Below, in pieces: positions 26,631 to 39,620 of a stretch of 64,000 bases of DNA (its first letter is position 1; every line of letters starts with the position of its first letter). The notes under the pieces are model-generated. The model did not search any database, was not told the DNA's origin, and saw nothing but the letters and a program-made list of their open reading frames with translations. Location of the stretch: NCBI RefSeq assembly GCF_016616095.2, contig NZ_CP067089.2, positions 3,100,001 through 3,164,000 on the forward strand, written 5' to 3'. This stretch comes from Breznakiella homolactica (GTDB lineage Bacteria > Spirochaetota > Spirochaetia > Treponematales > Breznakiellaceae). The translations under genes and the position numbers were made by a program.

Positions 26631-27275
26631 TTACAGCTGTTTATAGCTGAACCACCAATCGTAGCCTTCATATTTCTTTTTGTATTCCTCGGCGCCTTCC
26701 ACCGTCTTGGGCGGGGGAATAATAACCTTATCCTTGATCAGTTCATTATTGGGCCAGTTGGCCGGCATGGCGACACCGTTTTTATCGGAAATCTGGAGCG
26801 CCTTCACCGCCCGGAGGATTTCATCCATGTTCCGGCCGATTTCCTGGGGATAGTAGATGGTAAGTCTGACCTTTCCTTCGGGATCCATGATGAACACGGC
26901 CCTGACCGTATTCGTTCCCTTTCCGGGATGGAGCATACCGAGCTGCATGGCAATCGCGTCATTGGCGGCGATAACCGGGAAGGTAATATCCACCTTGAGA
27001 TTGTCCTTAATCCATTCAATCCACTTTATGTGGGCCGTGATCTGGTCGATTGACATACCGATAAGCTTGACCCCCAGCTTGTCAAATTCCGGCATAAGTT
27101 TCTGAAATCCAACAAACTCTGTGGTACAAACCGGGGTAAAATCCGCCGGATGGCTGAATACAATAAACCAGCTGCCTTTCATGTCATGGGGAAGGTGCAT
27201 CGGTCCCTTGGTGGTCTGGACCTGCAGTTCCGGAAAAACATCCCCCAGAAGAGGCATATTCATGTGCTGTTCCAT
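26631..27275 (-). CDS. 1-Cys peroxiredoxin (Prx6-type)
   Basis: A 214-residue thiol peroxidase that reduces hydrogen peroxide and organic hydroperoxides. The peroxidatic Cys50 lies in [13 protein letters not shown], and there is no second conserved Cys, so it belongs to the 1-Cys/Prx6 group, supported by the long C-terminal arm ([18 protein letters not shown]). ATG 27275 is set by AAGGAG at seven bases; the longer open frame upstream runs through non-coding sequence. As an anaerobe-type defence gene it stands between a terminator and a palindromic repeat. Confidence 0.9.
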   Translation of the reverse strand: MEQHMNMPLLGDVFPELQVQTTKGPMHLPHDMKGSWFIVFSHPADFTPVCTTEFVGFQKLMPEFDKLGVKLIGMSIDQITAHIKWIEWIKDNLKVDITFPVIAANDAIAMQLGMLHPGKGTNTVRAVFIMDPEGKVRLTIYYPQEIGRNMDEILRAVKALQISDKNGVAMPANWPNNELIKDKVIIPPPKTVEGAEEYKKKYEGYDWWFSYKQL

Positions 27276-27439
27276 TTTTTTCTCCTTATAATTTTGGTCT
27301 TTACTTAAATAGTAATAAATTCCCCGGTCGGATTCAATTTTTTTTGTTAAGCAATTATAACAAATATCTGGATTTTTTCCGGAATCCGGCCTCACACCAT
27401 TCCGGGAGAGACCTCCCAAACCCAGCACCCCTTCCATGG

Positions 27440-27538
27440 CAGGGTAACCGCAGTTTGGACCGGGGAACAGCAAAGAAGCATGGTACATACCGGTAACATG
27501 CTTCTTTGCCGGGGACTCTGTAAACTACGGTTACCCTG
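27440..27538. repeat. Intergenic palindromic element A
   Basis: A 99-base imperfect palindrome. Outer arms CAGGGTAACCG (27440-27450) and CGGTTACCCTG (27528-27538) and inner arms GCAAAGAAGCATG (27470-27482) and CATGCTTCTTTGC (27497-27509) are perfect; the sequence between them is partly complementary. The inner arm carries the AGAAGCATG end seen in elements at 13.25, 34.51 and 46.09 kb. It sits between the chemotaxis gene stop and the peroxiredoxin gene. Confidence 0.7.
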
Positions 27539-27543
27539 ACACA

Positions 27544-29628
27544 TCACTCCCGGGTTTTAAAATTCTGGATTGAGGTGTTTAGTTCCTGAACGCTGGTTTT
27601 CGTATGGAATACGGCTTCAACCACGGCTTTGGAGTTTTTAGTCAGGGATTCAACATCGTCTTCACATTCCGTGACCCTGGCATCCACATTCCGGCTCAGC
27701 TCGGTAAGGTTCCTGCACGCCGTCATGGCCTCATCCGCGCCGTTCTGCATGGAGGCGGCGCCGTTCTGTACATCCGATGTAATTGTATTAATAGCGGCTA
27801 TGGACTCCAAAAGCTGCTGTGAACCGGAACTCTGTTCCGCTGTGGCATTTTTAAGATCCGCGATGATTTTTTCTATCTGCTGAATCATCCCGATCATGGT
27901 GTCAAAAGACTGCTCCACCCGAAAGGAGGAATCCGCGATCTCGATTATCCGTTTCTGGATCGACAGCAGGGCGTCCCCGGAACTCTTTACCTGGCTCGCG
28001 GTGGTTTCCGCAAGCTTCCGTATTTCCGAAGCGACCACGGCGAATCCCCTCCCCGCTTCTCCGGCATGGGCGGCCTCAATGGCCGCGTTCATGGCAAGCA
28101 GGTTGGTTTGGGTTGCCACGTTAGATATAACCGAATTCATCTCAGCCAGGGCCTGGGATTCCTTCTCCACCGCTTTCATGGCCTCGGCGTTCTGGGAAAG
28201 CCGTTTCTTCTCCTCGTCCGAGGAAAGCACGAGTTCATTCACATGGCTGTTCGCGGACGCGGTGCTGTTTTCTATGGAATGGATACTGGCGACCAGCTGC
28301 TCAATCGCCGCGGAAGCGCCGCTGATCTGGGCTCCCTGGGCCTTTATTTTCTCGTTCAGGTTTTCGATTTCCTGGACAACGAGATTTACCGCGGATTCTG
28401 TTTTTGCCACGGACTCGTTTTCCCTGCCCACATCCGCCCGGATCGCTACCACCGCGTCCTGGACATGGGCGATGGTTTTCTGGGTTTCAATGGTTGAAGC
28501 GGACAGATCATCCGCGGTCCGCTCAATTCCGTGGGAAGCGGTTTTGATTTTTACTACCAGAGCACTGATTCCCTCGGCAAAATGGTTGAAACCCCGGGAA
28601 AGCATGAACGCTTCTTTTGACGCGTATTCCGGGGAAACCACCGATAGATCGCCCCCGGAAATGGTATTGAATGAAGTGACCAGCTGCTTAAAGGGCGACG
28701 TCAGGGAATAGCTGAAAAACAGCGCCACCAGGGATGAGACGGCGGCCAGGACAAGGACGATAATAATTACCAGTACAAAAACCCGCCGGGAATCAGCCTG
28801 GAGCACACTTAACGGTCCCGTGGATACGAGATACCAGTCGGTTCCGAGAACCGGAGCCGTACAGATATACCGGTTATCCTGAAAAACAACCTCCACGGTA
28901 TTGGTTAAGACACTTTCCCGCCGCAGTGAAGCGCCGTCTTCCTCAAAATAATTCTTCTTCAGTATTTTTTCCGGATCCGAATGGACCAGATACAGGCCGT
29001 CGGAACCGATCATAAAAGTCGTTCCCCCCTCGGCTATTGTCCTGGTACTGACAATATCGGTGAGCACATCGAGGAACACGTCTGTCCCCACAACCCCGGC
29101 TATGCGTCCGGCGCTGGTTACCGCGGTCCGGACCACGGTTATACAGATCCGTCCGGTTTGGTCGTCCACATAGGGGGCGGTAATCACCGTCCGTCCGGGG
29201 TTTTCCATTCCCATTTTAAACCACGGCCGGAGAATCTGGTCCCAGGGCGGAGCGGGATTCCATCCGGTACCGGCCACAAAATACCCGCCCGGATCGTACC
29301 GGGAAATAACCGTTCCGTAATAAATCTCAAAGGCGCTGGGGTTTTCCGACAGCATGCTGCGGAGCAAAGTCTGCATCAGGTTAAAGTCTGTGACAGAATC
29401 GGCAAAGGACGCGGCGAAATTCGTCATATCAAAGGACGGCGACAGGGCGTACTGTATGTCCGTGTCGAGATATTTCATGGTGATTTCTGCGGAAGAATAA
29501 AGGTTTGCCGTAGTAATCCTGTTTATATTGCTCATAAAAACAGCGGAAAGAATAACGGAAATAACGATTACCAAACTTAAACACAGTATCAGAATCTGCA
29601 CCGATAATGATACATGCCTCTTTTTCAT
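27544..29628 (-). CDS. Methyl-accepting chemotaxis protein
   Basis: A 694-residue transmembrane chemoreceptor: N-terminal helix ([20 protein letters not shown]), a periplasmic dCache-type sensor (about residues 35-280, with [20 protein letters not shown] and [17 protein letters not shown]), a second helix ([22 protein letters not shown]), a HAMP region, and a coiled-coil signalling domain whose hairpin tip reads [20 protein letters not shown]. The ligand is unknown. ATG 29628 has AGGAG six bases ahead. It lies near the origin but is not part of a chemotaxis operon here. Confidence 0.95.
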   Translation of the reverse strand: MKKRHVSLSVQILILCLSLVIVISVILSAVFMSNINRITTANLYSSAEITMKYLDTDIQYALSPSFDMTNFAASFADSVTDFNLMQTLLRSMLSENPSAFEIYYGTVISRYDPGGYFVAGTGWNPAPPWDQILRPWFKMGMENPGRTVITAPYVDDQTGRICITVVRTAVTSAGRIAGVVGTDVFLDVLTDIVSTRTIAEGGTTFMIGSDGLYLVHSDPEKILKKNYFEEDGASLRRESVLTNTVEVVFQDNRYICTAPVLGTDWYLVSTGPLSVLQADSRRVFVLVIIIVLVLAAVSSLVALFFSYSLTSPFKQLVTSFNTISGGDLSVVSPEYASKEAFMLSRGFNHFAEGISALVVKIKTASHGIERTADDLSASTIETQKTIAHVQDAVVAIRADVGRENESVAKTESAVNLVVQEIENLNEKIKAQGAQISGASAAIEQLVASIHSIENSTASANSHVNELVLSSDEEKKRLSQNAEAMKAVEKESQALAEMNSVISNVATQTNLLAMNAAIEAAHAGEAGRGFAVVASEIRKLAETTASQVKSSGDALLSIQKRIIEIADSSFRVEQSFDTMIGMIQQIEKIIADLKNATAEQSSGSQQLLESIAAINTITSDVQNGAASMQNGADEAMTACRNLTELSRNVDARVTECEDDVESLTKNSKAVVEAVFHTKTSVQELNTSIQNFKTRE

Positions 29629-29803
29629 ACACTGCTCCTGCAAAACAATGTTTTAATTTTCGAAGGCATCCAATTACAAGAAGATACGCCGAAGAATATC
29701 CCAGAATGAAGTTAAGCACAATCGAAATGGTTGCATTTTTACATCGGTTTAAATTGTAATGCTCTTAATATTTACATACAAGGGAAATACTTATTCTTTG
29801 CGG

Positions 29804-30283
29804 CTATTTGCCTTTTTTTGTTTTTTCATGTATGGAACGTTCCAGACGTTTGAGGGCATCCTTAAAATTTCCGTCTTCTATGGTTTCATAAAGTTCAGCG
29901 GTTTTCTTTCTGACATTGGCAGTAGTTTCCGGATCCGGTTTATCCGGTTCGGCGGCGTCCGGAGCGGTCTTATCCCGGGGGGCGGCGAATGACAGAGGAT
30001 CCCGGCAGAGGCAGAAGGATATTCCCGCGATGGAAAGGTCCGGGAATCTGCGGCGCACCGCCTTAAGCAATTCACTCTGTCTCGTCTGGAGTATCTGTAT
30101 CCATCCGGGGTGGTCGGCTTCGACCAGGAGAATGGACCGTTCCAGTTCCCTGACCCGGGAATGGCAGGCCGCGGATTCTCCCGCAATGGAAGCCCAGGAA
30201 TTAAACAGTTCCGAATAACCCTGCGCGTTTTTCAATACCCGCTCATCCATAAAGGATGAAAGAAGATCCCCTGCTTTTTTCAT
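29804..30283 (-). CDS. DUF721 (DciA-like) protein
   Basis: A 159-residue protein with a DUF721 domain: N-terminal helix, then WASIAGESAACHSRVRELERSILLVEADHPGWIQILQTRQSELL, a pattern shared with DciA helicase operators (described here as positions 31-76). It lies next to recF in the order dnaA-dnaN-recF-DUF721, as in Treponema pallidum. DciA proteins assist loading of the replicative helicase in bacteria lacking DnaC, so a replication role is likely by family, not shown. The C-terminal half is charged and low in complexity. Confidence 0.75.
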   Translation of the reverse strand: MKKAGDLLSSFMDERVLKNAQGYSELFNSWASIAGESAACHSRVRELERSILLVEADHPGWIQILQTRQSELLKAVRRRFPDLSIAGISFCLCRDPLSFAAPRDKTAPDAAEPDKPDPETTANVRKKTAELYETIEDGNFKDALKRLERSIHEKTKKGK

Positions 30284-30290
30284 TCACATG

Positions 30291-30360
30291 TGGGTTTGAT
30301 ACCCCGCTTTTTAAGGCGTTTTTCCTAAATAAAGAATTGTTCATGAGGGTATCAAACCCA
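30291..30360. repeat. Perfect inverted repeat between recF and the DUF721 gene
   Basis: TGGGTTTGATACCC (30291-30304) and GGGTATCAAACCCA (30347-30360) are perfect 14-base arms around an AT-rich 42-base loop. No T-run follows on either strand, so it is not a standard terminator. A second weaker pair, CCCCGCC and GGCGGGG, lies just to the right, near the recF stop. Confidence 0.6.
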
Positions 30361-30430
30361 CGACAATCCATTCCTTACAGAACCAACATACCCCGCCAAC
30401 CCGGAGGTTCAGCGAACTTTCAACTCAACT

Positions 30431-31513
30431 TCAGGGCGGGGTTGTTGACTGTTTCAGTATACCGCCGTTTACATAATATACCAACGTATCGTCCCTGCGG
30501 TAGCGTTCGTAGGGTTCTTCCGGAAGAAATGTATAAAACGCCTGGTCGTATCCCGGCATAACACTGAGAAACCGGCGGCGTTTTTCGGGGTCCAGTTCAA
30601 GCAGCACGTCATCGAGTAGCAGCACCGGATTTTTTCCGGTCATATCGGAATACCGCTGGGCCTGGGCAATGCGGAGCAGCAGCGCCAGAAGACGCCGCTG
30701 CCCGGTGGAAGCCTTTCCCGCGAATTCGGTTCCGCCGCAGGAAAAAATATACCGGTCCCGGTGAGGTCCCGAAAGGGTTGTCCCGAAGGCCAGATCCCCC
30801 GCACGCTTTTCATACAGCGCCGCAAGGGCCTCTTCCTGATTTTCCTGTTTCCACGACGGCGCGTACCTGACGGAAATCCCGGAAATTCCCGCCACTTCCT
30901 CGTACAGAGGACCGAAGATCCGGGAAAATTCCGCCGCCGCGGTACGCCGTTTTTCCATGAGCGCCAGGCCGTAGGACACAAGCTGCGGATCCAGGGAATC
31001 GATCATATACCCCTGGTTATCTTTTATTACGGTGTTTCGCGTTTTCAGCACCCGGCGGTACCGCCGGAGTTCATCCAGGTATACCGGGTCGTAGAGGCTT
31101 AATGACTGGTCAAAAAACCAGCGCCGCCGTTCCGGGGTACCGGCGATAAATTCCATATCCTCATGGCAGAAAACAATCGACGGGGCCACCGAAAGAATCT
31201 CCTTCCGGTCGGCTATTTTTTTCCCATCCATGGAAACGGTTTTTTTTGAGTTTTCTATCTTAACTGAGATGGAATCACAGAGGCTATCCGACAGGGTTCC
31301 CGAAACGGAACAGGATTTTTCTCCATTCCGGATAAGGTCGCCGTCCCGGACGCCCCGGAAGGACGATCCATAGGAACAGAAATACACCGCTTCCAGGAAA
31401 TTGCTCTTCCCCTGGCCGTTTTCGCCCACAAGAAAAACATCCCGCCCCCGGGTGTTAATTTCCCCGTCGGCGAGATTCCTGAAAGAGTATGTCCGCAGGG
31501 CTCCAAAGAGCAT
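30431..31513 (-). CDS. recF: DNA replication and repair protein RecF
   Basis: A 360-residue SMC-like ATPase that helps load RecA at gapped DNA. Walker A is GENGQGKSNFLEAVYF near the N-terminus, the ABC-type signature STGQRRLLALLLRIAQA is present, and Walker B is PVLLLDDVLLELD. It begins four bases after the dnaN stop without its own ribosome site, so translation is probably coupled to dnaN. Leftmost of the three core replication genes before DUF721. Confidence 0.95.
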   Translation of the reverse strand: MLFGALRTYSFRNLADGEINTRGRDVFLVGENGQGKSNFLEAVYFCSYGSSFRGVRDGDLIRNGEKSCSVSGTLSDSLCDSISVKIENSKKTVSMDGKKIADRKEILSVAPSIVFCHEDMEFIAGTPERRRWFFDQSLSLYDPVYLDELRRYRRVLKTRNTVIKDNQGYMIDSLDPQLVSYGLALMEKRRTAAAEFSRIFGPLYEEVAGISGISVRYAPSWKQENQEEALAALYEKRAGDLAFGTTLSGPHRDRYIFSCGGTEFAGKASTGQRRLLALLLRIAQAQRYSDMTGKNPVLLLDDVLLELDPEKRRRFLSVMPGYDQAFYTFLPEEPYERYRRDDTLVYYVNGGILKQSTTPP

Positions 31514-31517
31514 AGGG

Positions 31518-32621
31518 TCAGTCGAGCTGCATGGGCATTACGATATGGAAGAAGTCCTTTTCCGGCACCGGTTTGATGGTAATCGCCCGGTTCGCCTCGG
31601 TAAAGTAAATCTGGATTTCCTCTTCGTTCATTACTTTAAAGGGTTCTTCGATGTACCGGTAATTGAGAGCAATGGAAACTTCTTCCCCGTCGTAACGGCA
31701 GGGTATTTCTTCCTTGGCGGTTCCGATATCACTTTCCTCTGACGAAATCGTCAGTACCCCGGGACCAACACCCATGTACACCCGGCGGGATTTCTGTTCC
31801 ACCAGAAGGGATACGCGCTTTAAGGCATCCAGCATCTCAAGGCGGTTTATGGTGAAGGAAAAACTCTGGCTTTCGGGAATTACCCGGCGGTAATTGGGGA
31901 ACTGTCCTTCAATAAGAACCGAAGACAGATGGTAGGATCCGAACTGGATAAAAATGGTTTTATCGGTTACGGAAATAGATACAGGACCCTCATCGCCGGC
32001 GCGCTTCATGATCAGGCTGAGAATTTTCGGGGGAATAATAATGCCCTCAAAATCCTTGATGTCGCTTCCCGCTTCCTTGGATATATACGCCAGCCGCCTT
32101 CCGTCGGTGGCCACCATGGTAAGATGGCTGTCCTGCTTCTCAAAGAAAACACCGTTCATAAAGTACCGGGTTTCGTCGTCGGAAACGGCGAATACCGTCT
32201 GCTGGATCATATCCTTAAAGTCCTTTACGGGCAGTTCAAAGGAATTGGCCTCATTGGGGACCGGAAATTCCGGGAATTTATCCGACGCGATGCTTTTGAG
32301 CTGGAACTTTATCTTTTTGAAGGTGGGACGGATGGTAACCTTGGTATCGGTCTGCTCAAACTCCAGTTCCCCCTCGGGGATGGAATTGAGGATCCCCAGG
32401 AATTTATCGCCGAACACCGTGGTGGATCCGCTTTCCTGGACATTGACCGGAAGTTTCGTCTCAAAGTTGACCTTGATATCCGTCGCCTTTATGGAGAGGG
32501 TATCGTTCTCAGCCTCGAGGTATATATTTGATAGTATGGAGATAGCGTTTTTGGATGAGATTATTTCCTGGGCAATGGAAATTTCCTTTAACAGTACACT
32601 GCGTTCGCATGTAAACTTCAT
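31518..32621 (-). CDS. dnaN: DNA polymerase III beta subunit (sliding clamp)
   Basis: A 367-residue clamp protein with the three repeated domains of the family; recognisable segments are MKFTCERSVLLKEISIAQ at the start, TDGRRLAYISKEAG, and the C-terminal HIVMPMQLD, equivalent to the usual MPMRL end. It encircles DNA and tethers polymerase III. AGAGGAG precedes the ATG. The 208-base spacer to dnaA holds origin elements. Confidence 0.97.
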   Translation of the reverse strand: MKFTCERSVLLKEISIAQEIISSKNAISILSNIYLEAENDTLSIKATDIKVNFETKLPVNVQESGSTTVFGDKFLGILNSIPEGELEFEQTDTKVTIRPTFKKIKFQLKSIASDKFPEFPVPNEANSFELPVKDFKDMIQQTVFAVSDDETRYFMNGVFFEKQDSHLTMVATDGRRLAYISKEAGSDIKDFEGIIIPPKILSLIMKRAGDEGPVSISVTDKTIFIQFGSYHLSSVLIEGQFPNYRRVIPESQSFSFTINRLEMLDALKRVSLLVEQKSRRVYMGVGPGVLTISSEESDIGTAKEEIPCRYDGEEVSIALNYRYIEEPFKVMNEEEIQIYFTEANRAITIKPVPEKDFFHIVMPMQLD

Positions 32622-32635
32622 ATTATTAAGATCTC

Positions 32636-32783
32636 CTCTTATTATTTATTATTAATATAAAATAGTAATAGTAGTAATAGGGTGCAATGAAAAGTGGAAA
32701 ACCCGGTTAATTATTTATACAGCAATAAATAAAATAATTAACAAACTCTGGATAAATTGGATTTTTTGTCCACAGTATCCACA
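32636..32783. other. Origin element in the dnaA-dnaN spacer: AT-rich tract, DnaA-trios and DnaA boxes
   Basis: Next to the dnaN start an AT-rich tract (32636-32662) is followed by six consecutive trinucleotides TAG/TAA at 32663-32680, a short GC patch (GGTGC, 32681-32685), and a degenerate DnaA box on the reverse strand (AGTGGAAAA, 32693-32701). More box-like 9-mers follow: TCTGGATAA (reverse, 32747-32755), TTGTCCACA (32766-32774) and GTATCCACA (32775-32783), each one mismatch from TTATCCACA. Tract, trios, GC patch and box in this order match the basal unwinding element described for Bacillus subtilis. Confidence 0.65.
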
Positions 32784-32829
32784 GGCATCACCGTTATGCA
32801 CCGTCCGTACCATACATATTAACACGTTT

Positions 32830-34227
32830 TTAAGATTTAGCGCTATATTCCTTTATCATTCTGATTAAAGTTTGAATCGTCGACTCCAGGGAAGGATCCG
32901 CGGTGATCCGTTCTTCAATCTTCTGGCAGGCGTGCATAACCGTGGTATGGTCTCTGCCGCCGAAGGACTGTCCGACTTCGGTGGTGGAATATTCGGTTAT
33001 TTCCCGGGCGATGAACATGGAGAGCTGCCGGGGAAAGACAATATTCTGGGTCCGTTTTTTGCTTTTTAAATCGTTGTGGGAAAGGGAGAAATAATCCGCC
33101 ACCACCCGCTGGATGGTTTCAATGGACATATTCGTCTGCCGGGGGGAGGCGAAAACATCTTTGAGCTGCTGCTGGGCGGTTTCGACGGTGATGGGTTTGC
33201 CCACCAGTTCAGCGTAGGCGATAAGTTTAATCAGCGCCGATTCGAGGTCCCGGATATTACTGGAAACATTCTTGCTTACCAGGGCAATGACTTCATCGGG
33301 GATATTGACGCCCCGGGCTTCGGTTTTCATTTTAAGGATAGCGAACCGGGTTTCGTAGTCCGGAGGCTGAAGATCCACGTTGAGGCCTTTGCCGAAGCGG
33401 TTGCTCAGGCGGTCGGAGAAGTTCTTGAGTTCCGACAGGGGCCGGTCGCAGGTAAACACAATCTGTTTTTTGGCGTCGTAGAGGGCGTTGAAGGTGTGGA
33501 ACAGCTCTTCCTGGGTTTCGTACTTTTTCTGCAGGAAGTGGATGTCGTCGATCAGGAGCACATCGGCGTACCGGTACTTGTTTTTGAACGCCGCGGCCTT
33601 GGAAGGGCCTTCTTTTATGGCATGTATGAATTCATTGGTAAAGCTTTCGGCGGTTATGTAGATCACCTTCTGGTCGGAATTTTCGTAGATATAGTTGCCG
33701 ATGGCCTGCATGAGATGGGTCTTTCCCAGGCCGACCCCGCCGTATATGAGGAAGGGATTGTACGCGTCACCGGGGTTCCGGGCAATGGCCATGGCGGCGT
33801 TTGACGCGAAGTTATTGTTGTCCCCGATAACGTAATTGTCGAAGATATAATCCTTGCGCAGCTGGGAATGGTTCTGTTTTGCGGATTTTTGGGATTTTGT
33901 TTCCCGGGCCGGCTTTTTCTGTTCCGGAAGGGATTCCGTTTTTTCCGGCGCCGCCGGTGTTTTAGGGGGATCTTTTTTTGACTGTACCTCAAACTGGATG
34001 GATAAATCCTTTCCGGTGAGTTCGCGTATTTTGTTTTCTATGTAACTCTGGTACCGCTGCTTTACCTGGTCCCGGTAAAATGATGACGGTACGGCGACAA
34101 TCAGTTCCCTTTCGGTGGACCTCAGATATTCAATATTAAACCACATGGCAAACTCCTGTTCTTCCAGTTCGCCTTTTATGTGTTTTATTGTTTCTGTCCA
34201 GAAAATTTCGTAATCCCAATCTGCCAT
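32830..34227 (-). CDS. dnaA: Chromosomal replication initiator DnaA
   Basis: A 465-residue initiator. Domain I is residues 1-80 (helicase/partner binding), domain II a Lys/Glu/Pro-rich linker 82-120, domain III an AAA+ ATPase with Walker A GGVGLGKT (163-170) and Walker B VLLIDDIHFL, and domain IV ends with the DNA-binding signature GGRDHTTVMHACQKI. It binds the boxes listed on both sides of the gene and opens the origin. AAGGAC lies nine bases before the ATG. dnaA-dnaN-recF-DUF721 run leftward; gyrBA diverge to the right. Confidence 0.98.
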   Translation of the reverse strand: MADWDYEIFWTETIKHIKGELEEQEFAMWFNIEYLRSTERELIVAVPSSFYRDQVKQRYQSYIENKIRELTGKDLSIQFEVQSKKDPPKTPAAPEKTESLPEQKKPARETKSQKSAKQNHSQLRKDYIFDNYVIGDNNNFASNAAMAIARNPGDAYNPFLIYGGVGLGKTHLMQAIGNYIYENSDQKVIYITAESFTNEFIHAIKEGPSKAAAFKNKYRYADVLLIDDIHFLQKKYETQEELFHTFNALYDAKKQIVFTCDRPLSELKNFSDRLSNRFGKGLNVDLQPPDYETRFAILKMKTEARGVNIPDEVIALVSKNVSSNIRDLESALIKLIAYAELVGKPITVETAQQQLKDVFASPRQTNMSIETIQRVVADYFSLSHNDLKSKKRTQNIVFPRQLSMFIAREITEYSTTEVGQSFGGRDHTTVMHACQKIEERITADPSLESTIQTLIRMIKEYSAKS

Positions 34228-36588
<2,361 letters not shown>

Positions 36589-36620
36589 CGGGTCCGGAAA
36601 GAAAAAGCCTTTGCTGTTAC

Positions 36621-36765
36621 TGGAGATATTTCTCTGTGCATAGGGTCACCTCCGGGATCAGCCTCCCCCACGTTGCCAGAAGTGGTTTCCCATACCCAGC
36701 ATCCCTCACAGACAGAGCGCCTGCATTATTTTAATGTGACTGGACCCTCGGATCTGGTATCTCCA
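36621..36765. repeat. Diverged palindromic element in the gyrB-gyrA spacer
   Basis: The 335-base gap between gyrB and gyrA (36589-36923) contains nested inverted repeats: TGGAGATA (36621-36628) with TATCTCCA (36758-36765), and AGGGTCAC (36642-36649) with GTGAC-TGG-ACCCT (36736-36748). The right end TCCATGCTG and the inner GGACCC resemble the other intergenic elements. The rest of the gap holds a likely gyrA promoter region, AT-rich from 36780, without clear hexamers. Confidence 0.45.
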
Positions 36766-36923
36766 TGCTGCGGGCCTAACATAAAAATATAATGCGGACG
36801 CCCTGATTACAGACACCTACACTATAGAAATAATTTGCTTAAAATGGTATGATACCTTTGGTATTTATTGCTGTATATAAATAAGAAAATAGTCATACCC
36901 ACGAAAACGAAGGAAATTGAACC

Positions 36924-39479
36924 ATGGCTGAAACAGGAAAAATAATCCCCGTAGCAATAGAGGATGAAGTAAAAACCGCTTATTTGACGTATGCGATGTC
37001 GGTAATCGTCAGCCGGGCTCTGCCGGACGTACGGGACGGTCTTAAACCGGTCCACCGGCGGTTAATGTATTCCATGGATGAACTGGGACTCCATCCGGGT
37101 TCGGCCACCAAAAAAAGCGCCCGTATCACCGGGGACGCCATGGGAAAATACCATCCCCACGGCGACGCTTCCCTGTATGACGCCTTGGTCCGCATGGCCC
37201 AGGAATTCTCCCTGCGGTACCCCCTGGTTCAGGGCCAGGGAAATTTCGGTTCCATCGACGGCGATCCGCCGGCGGCTTCCCGGTACACCGAGGCAAAGCT
37301 GTCCAAGGTCGGGGACGAGATGCTCACGGACCTCAAGAAGGAAACCGTCGACTTCGTTCCCAACTACGATGAATCCCTTATGGAGCCTTCGGTGCTGCCG
37401 GCGGCGCTGCCCAATTTGCTGATCAACGGATCCAGCGGAATCGCGGTTGGTATGGCGACCAACATGGCGCCCCACAACCTGCGGGAAGTCTGCGCCGCGG
37501 TCTGCGCGTTTATCGACAATCCGGAAATGTCCATTGATGAACTCATGACCTATGTGACCGGGCCGGATTTCCCCACCGGAGGCATTATCTTCGGCCGCCG
37601 GGGCATTAAAGAAGCCTACAGAACCGGCCGGGGCAAGCTCCTGGTCCGGGGTAAATTCGTTATAGAAACCAATAAATCCGGCCGGGAAGCAATCATTTTT
37701 AACGAGATCCCCTACGCGGTCAACAAGGGTTCTCTCCTGGTCCGGCTGGGCGAACTGATCCGGGAAAAAGTGATCGACGGTATCTCCGAGCTCCGGGACG
37801 AATCCGACCGGGACGGCCTGCGGATCGTGATAGAGCTTAAACGGGGCGCCATTATAAAGGTGGTGCTGAACCAGCTCTTTTCCCACACCACCCTGCAGTC
37901 CTCCTTCGGGATAATCAACCTTGCCCTGGTAAACAACCAGCCCAAGTGCCTCAACCTCAAGGAACTTATCCATTATTTCGTGGAGCACCGGGTCGACGTG
38001 GTCACCCGGCGGACAAGGTTCGACCTCCGCAAAGCCGAGGAACGGGCCCATATTTTGGAAGGACTGGTTATTGCCCTGGCGAACATCGACGAGGTGGTGG
38101 CCATAATCAAGGCTTCCCGGGACATCAATATCGCCAAGATGAGTCTCCAGGAACGGTTCCTGCTTTCCGAGATCCAGGCTCAGGCCATTGTGGACATGCG
38201 CCTGGGACGTCTCACCAGTCTGGAAGTTGAAAAGCTCCAGCAGGAACTGGCGGAGCTGAAGACGCTCATCGCCTACCTTAAATCACTCCTGGAGGACGAG
38301 AAAAAACTCCGGGGTGTTATAAAAGATGAAACCCAAAGCATCTCCGACCGCTACGGGGATGACCGGCGGACGGAAATCGTCAACGGCGAAGTGGAAAATA
38401 TCAACATCGAGGATCTGATCAAAAAAGAAGAGATGATGATCCTTATCTCCAACCTGGGATACGTTAAGCGGGTGCCCTGTTCTTCCTATAAACATCAGGG
38501 CCGGGGCGGCAAAGGTATGAACAGCGCCAAACTGACCGAAGACGACTTTGTGGAGCAGATCTTTGTGGCTTCCACCCATGAATACATCATGTTCATTACC
38601 AGCGCGGGAAAGGCCTACTGGATGAAGGTCCACGAACTCCCCGAGGGGACCAGGACGTCCAAGGGTTCCCATATCAAGAGCCTTCTGACGGTTTCCCCCA
38701 ACGAAGACATTACCGCCATTGTGGCGCTCAAGGAATTTTCCGATGACCAGTACCTGTTTATGGGAACCGCCCGGGGGGTGGTCAAGAAGGTAAAGACCTC
38801 GGAATTCTCCAACGCGAAAACCCGGGGCATCATCGCCATCCGCCTCGATGAAGGTGACAAACTGGTCAGCGCCCTGCTCACCACCGGCAAGGATGGGGTG
38901 GTGCTTATTTCCCGCAAAGGCCAGGCCCTGCGTACCGAAGAGGAGTATGTCCGGCCCATGGGGCGGTCTTCCCGGGGTGTGGGCGGCATGCGGCTCAGCA
39001 ACGATGACGAACTGACCGGGGTGCTCCGGGTGGATGGCGCTGAAAAAATGCTTATCCTTTCGGAATACGGCTACGGCAAGCGGGTTTCCTTTGATGAATT
39101 TTCCCCCCACGGCAGAGGTACCGGCGGGCAGAAAATCTATACGGTAAGCGAGCGGACCGGAGAAATAGTCGGCTGTGTCACGGTGCTTGAGGACGAGGAA
39201 ATCATGTGCATCACCAGCCAGGGCAAATCCATTAAGCTGGCGGTTTCCTCGATTCCCATTATGGGCAGAGCCGCCCAGGGTGTCCGGATCCTTACTATTG
39301 ACCAGCCTGATTTCGTTATCGGCGTCGACCGTATCGCCCAGGAAGAAAAGATGATTGAAATAAACAATGACGCCTGCGCTCCCGAGGCTTCCGGCGGGGA
39401 TGAAACTCAGGATCCCGAAGAAGATGAAAATTCCCTCCGGGATGAGCCGGATGAGGATGAACAGAATTCCGATTCCTGA
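36924..39479 (+). CDS. gyrA: DNA gyrase subunit A
   Basis: An 851-residue cleavage/wrapping subunit. The catalytic Tyr is Tyr121 (AASRYTEA), and the quinolone region reads [17 protein letters not shown]. The C-terminal wrapping domain contains the GyrA box QGRGGKG, which marks gyrase rather than topoisomerase IV, and ends in a long acidic tail. At the position of E. coli Ser83 there is Ala82. AAGGAA precedes the ATG at ten bases. A strong terminator follows. Confidence 0.97.
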   Translation: MAETGKIIPVAIEDEVKTAYLTYAMSVIVSRALPDVRDGLKPVHRRLMYSMDELGLHPGSATKKSARITGDAMGKYHPHGDASLYDALVRMAQEFSLRYPLVQGQGNFGSIDGDPPAASRYTEAKLSKVGDEMLTDLKKETVDFVPNYDESLMEPSVLPAALPNLLINGSSGIAVGMATNMAPHNLREVCAAVCAFIDNPEMSIDELMTYVTGPDFPTGGIIFGRRGIKEAYRTGRGKLLVRGKFVIETNKSGREAIIFNEIPYAVNKGSLLVRLGELIREKVIDGISELRDESDRDGLRIVIELKRGAIIKVVLNQLFSHTTLQSSFGIINLALVNNQPKCLNLKELIHYFVEHRVDVVTRRTRFDLRKAEERAHILEGLVIALANIDEVVAIIKASRDINIAKMSLQERFLLSEIQAQAIVDMRLGRLTSLEVEKLQQELAELKTLIAYLKSLLEDEKKLRGVIKDETQSISDRYGDDRRTEIVNGEVENINIEDLIKKEEMMILISNLGYVKRVPCSSYKHQGRGGKGMNSAKLTEDDFVEQIFVASTHEYIMFITSAGKAYWMKVHELPEGTRTSKGSHIKSLLTVSPNEDITAIVALKEFSDDQYLFMGTARGVVKKVKTSEFSNAKTRGIIAIRLDEGDKLVSALLTTGKDGVVLISRKGQALRTEEEYVRPMGRSSRGVGGMRLSNDDELTGVLRVDGAEKMLILSEYGYGKRVSFDEFSPHGRGTGGQKIYTVSERTGEIVGCVTVLEDEEIMCITSQGKSIKLAVSSIPIMGRAAQGVRILTIDQPDFVIGVDRIAQEEKMIEINNDACAPEASGGDETQDPEEDENSLRDEPDEDEQNSDS

Positions 39480-39499
39480 TTGATTTTTTGTGCCGGTAT

Positions 39500-39537
39500 A
39501 AGCCTTTCCCGCATGACCCGGGAAAGGCTTTTTTTTT
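39500..39537 (+). terminator. gyrA terminator
   Basis: AAGCCTTTCCCG (39500-39511) and CGGGAAAGGCTT (39519-39530) form a perfect 12-base stem with a 7-base loop, followed by seven T (39531-39537). Confidence 0.92.
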
Positions 39538-39620
39538 CACCTATACGGATGTCCTGTATTACCCCTTGCCATCGTTCAATTATGACTATATATTCTTCTA
39601 AATTGAACAAAGGAAATATT

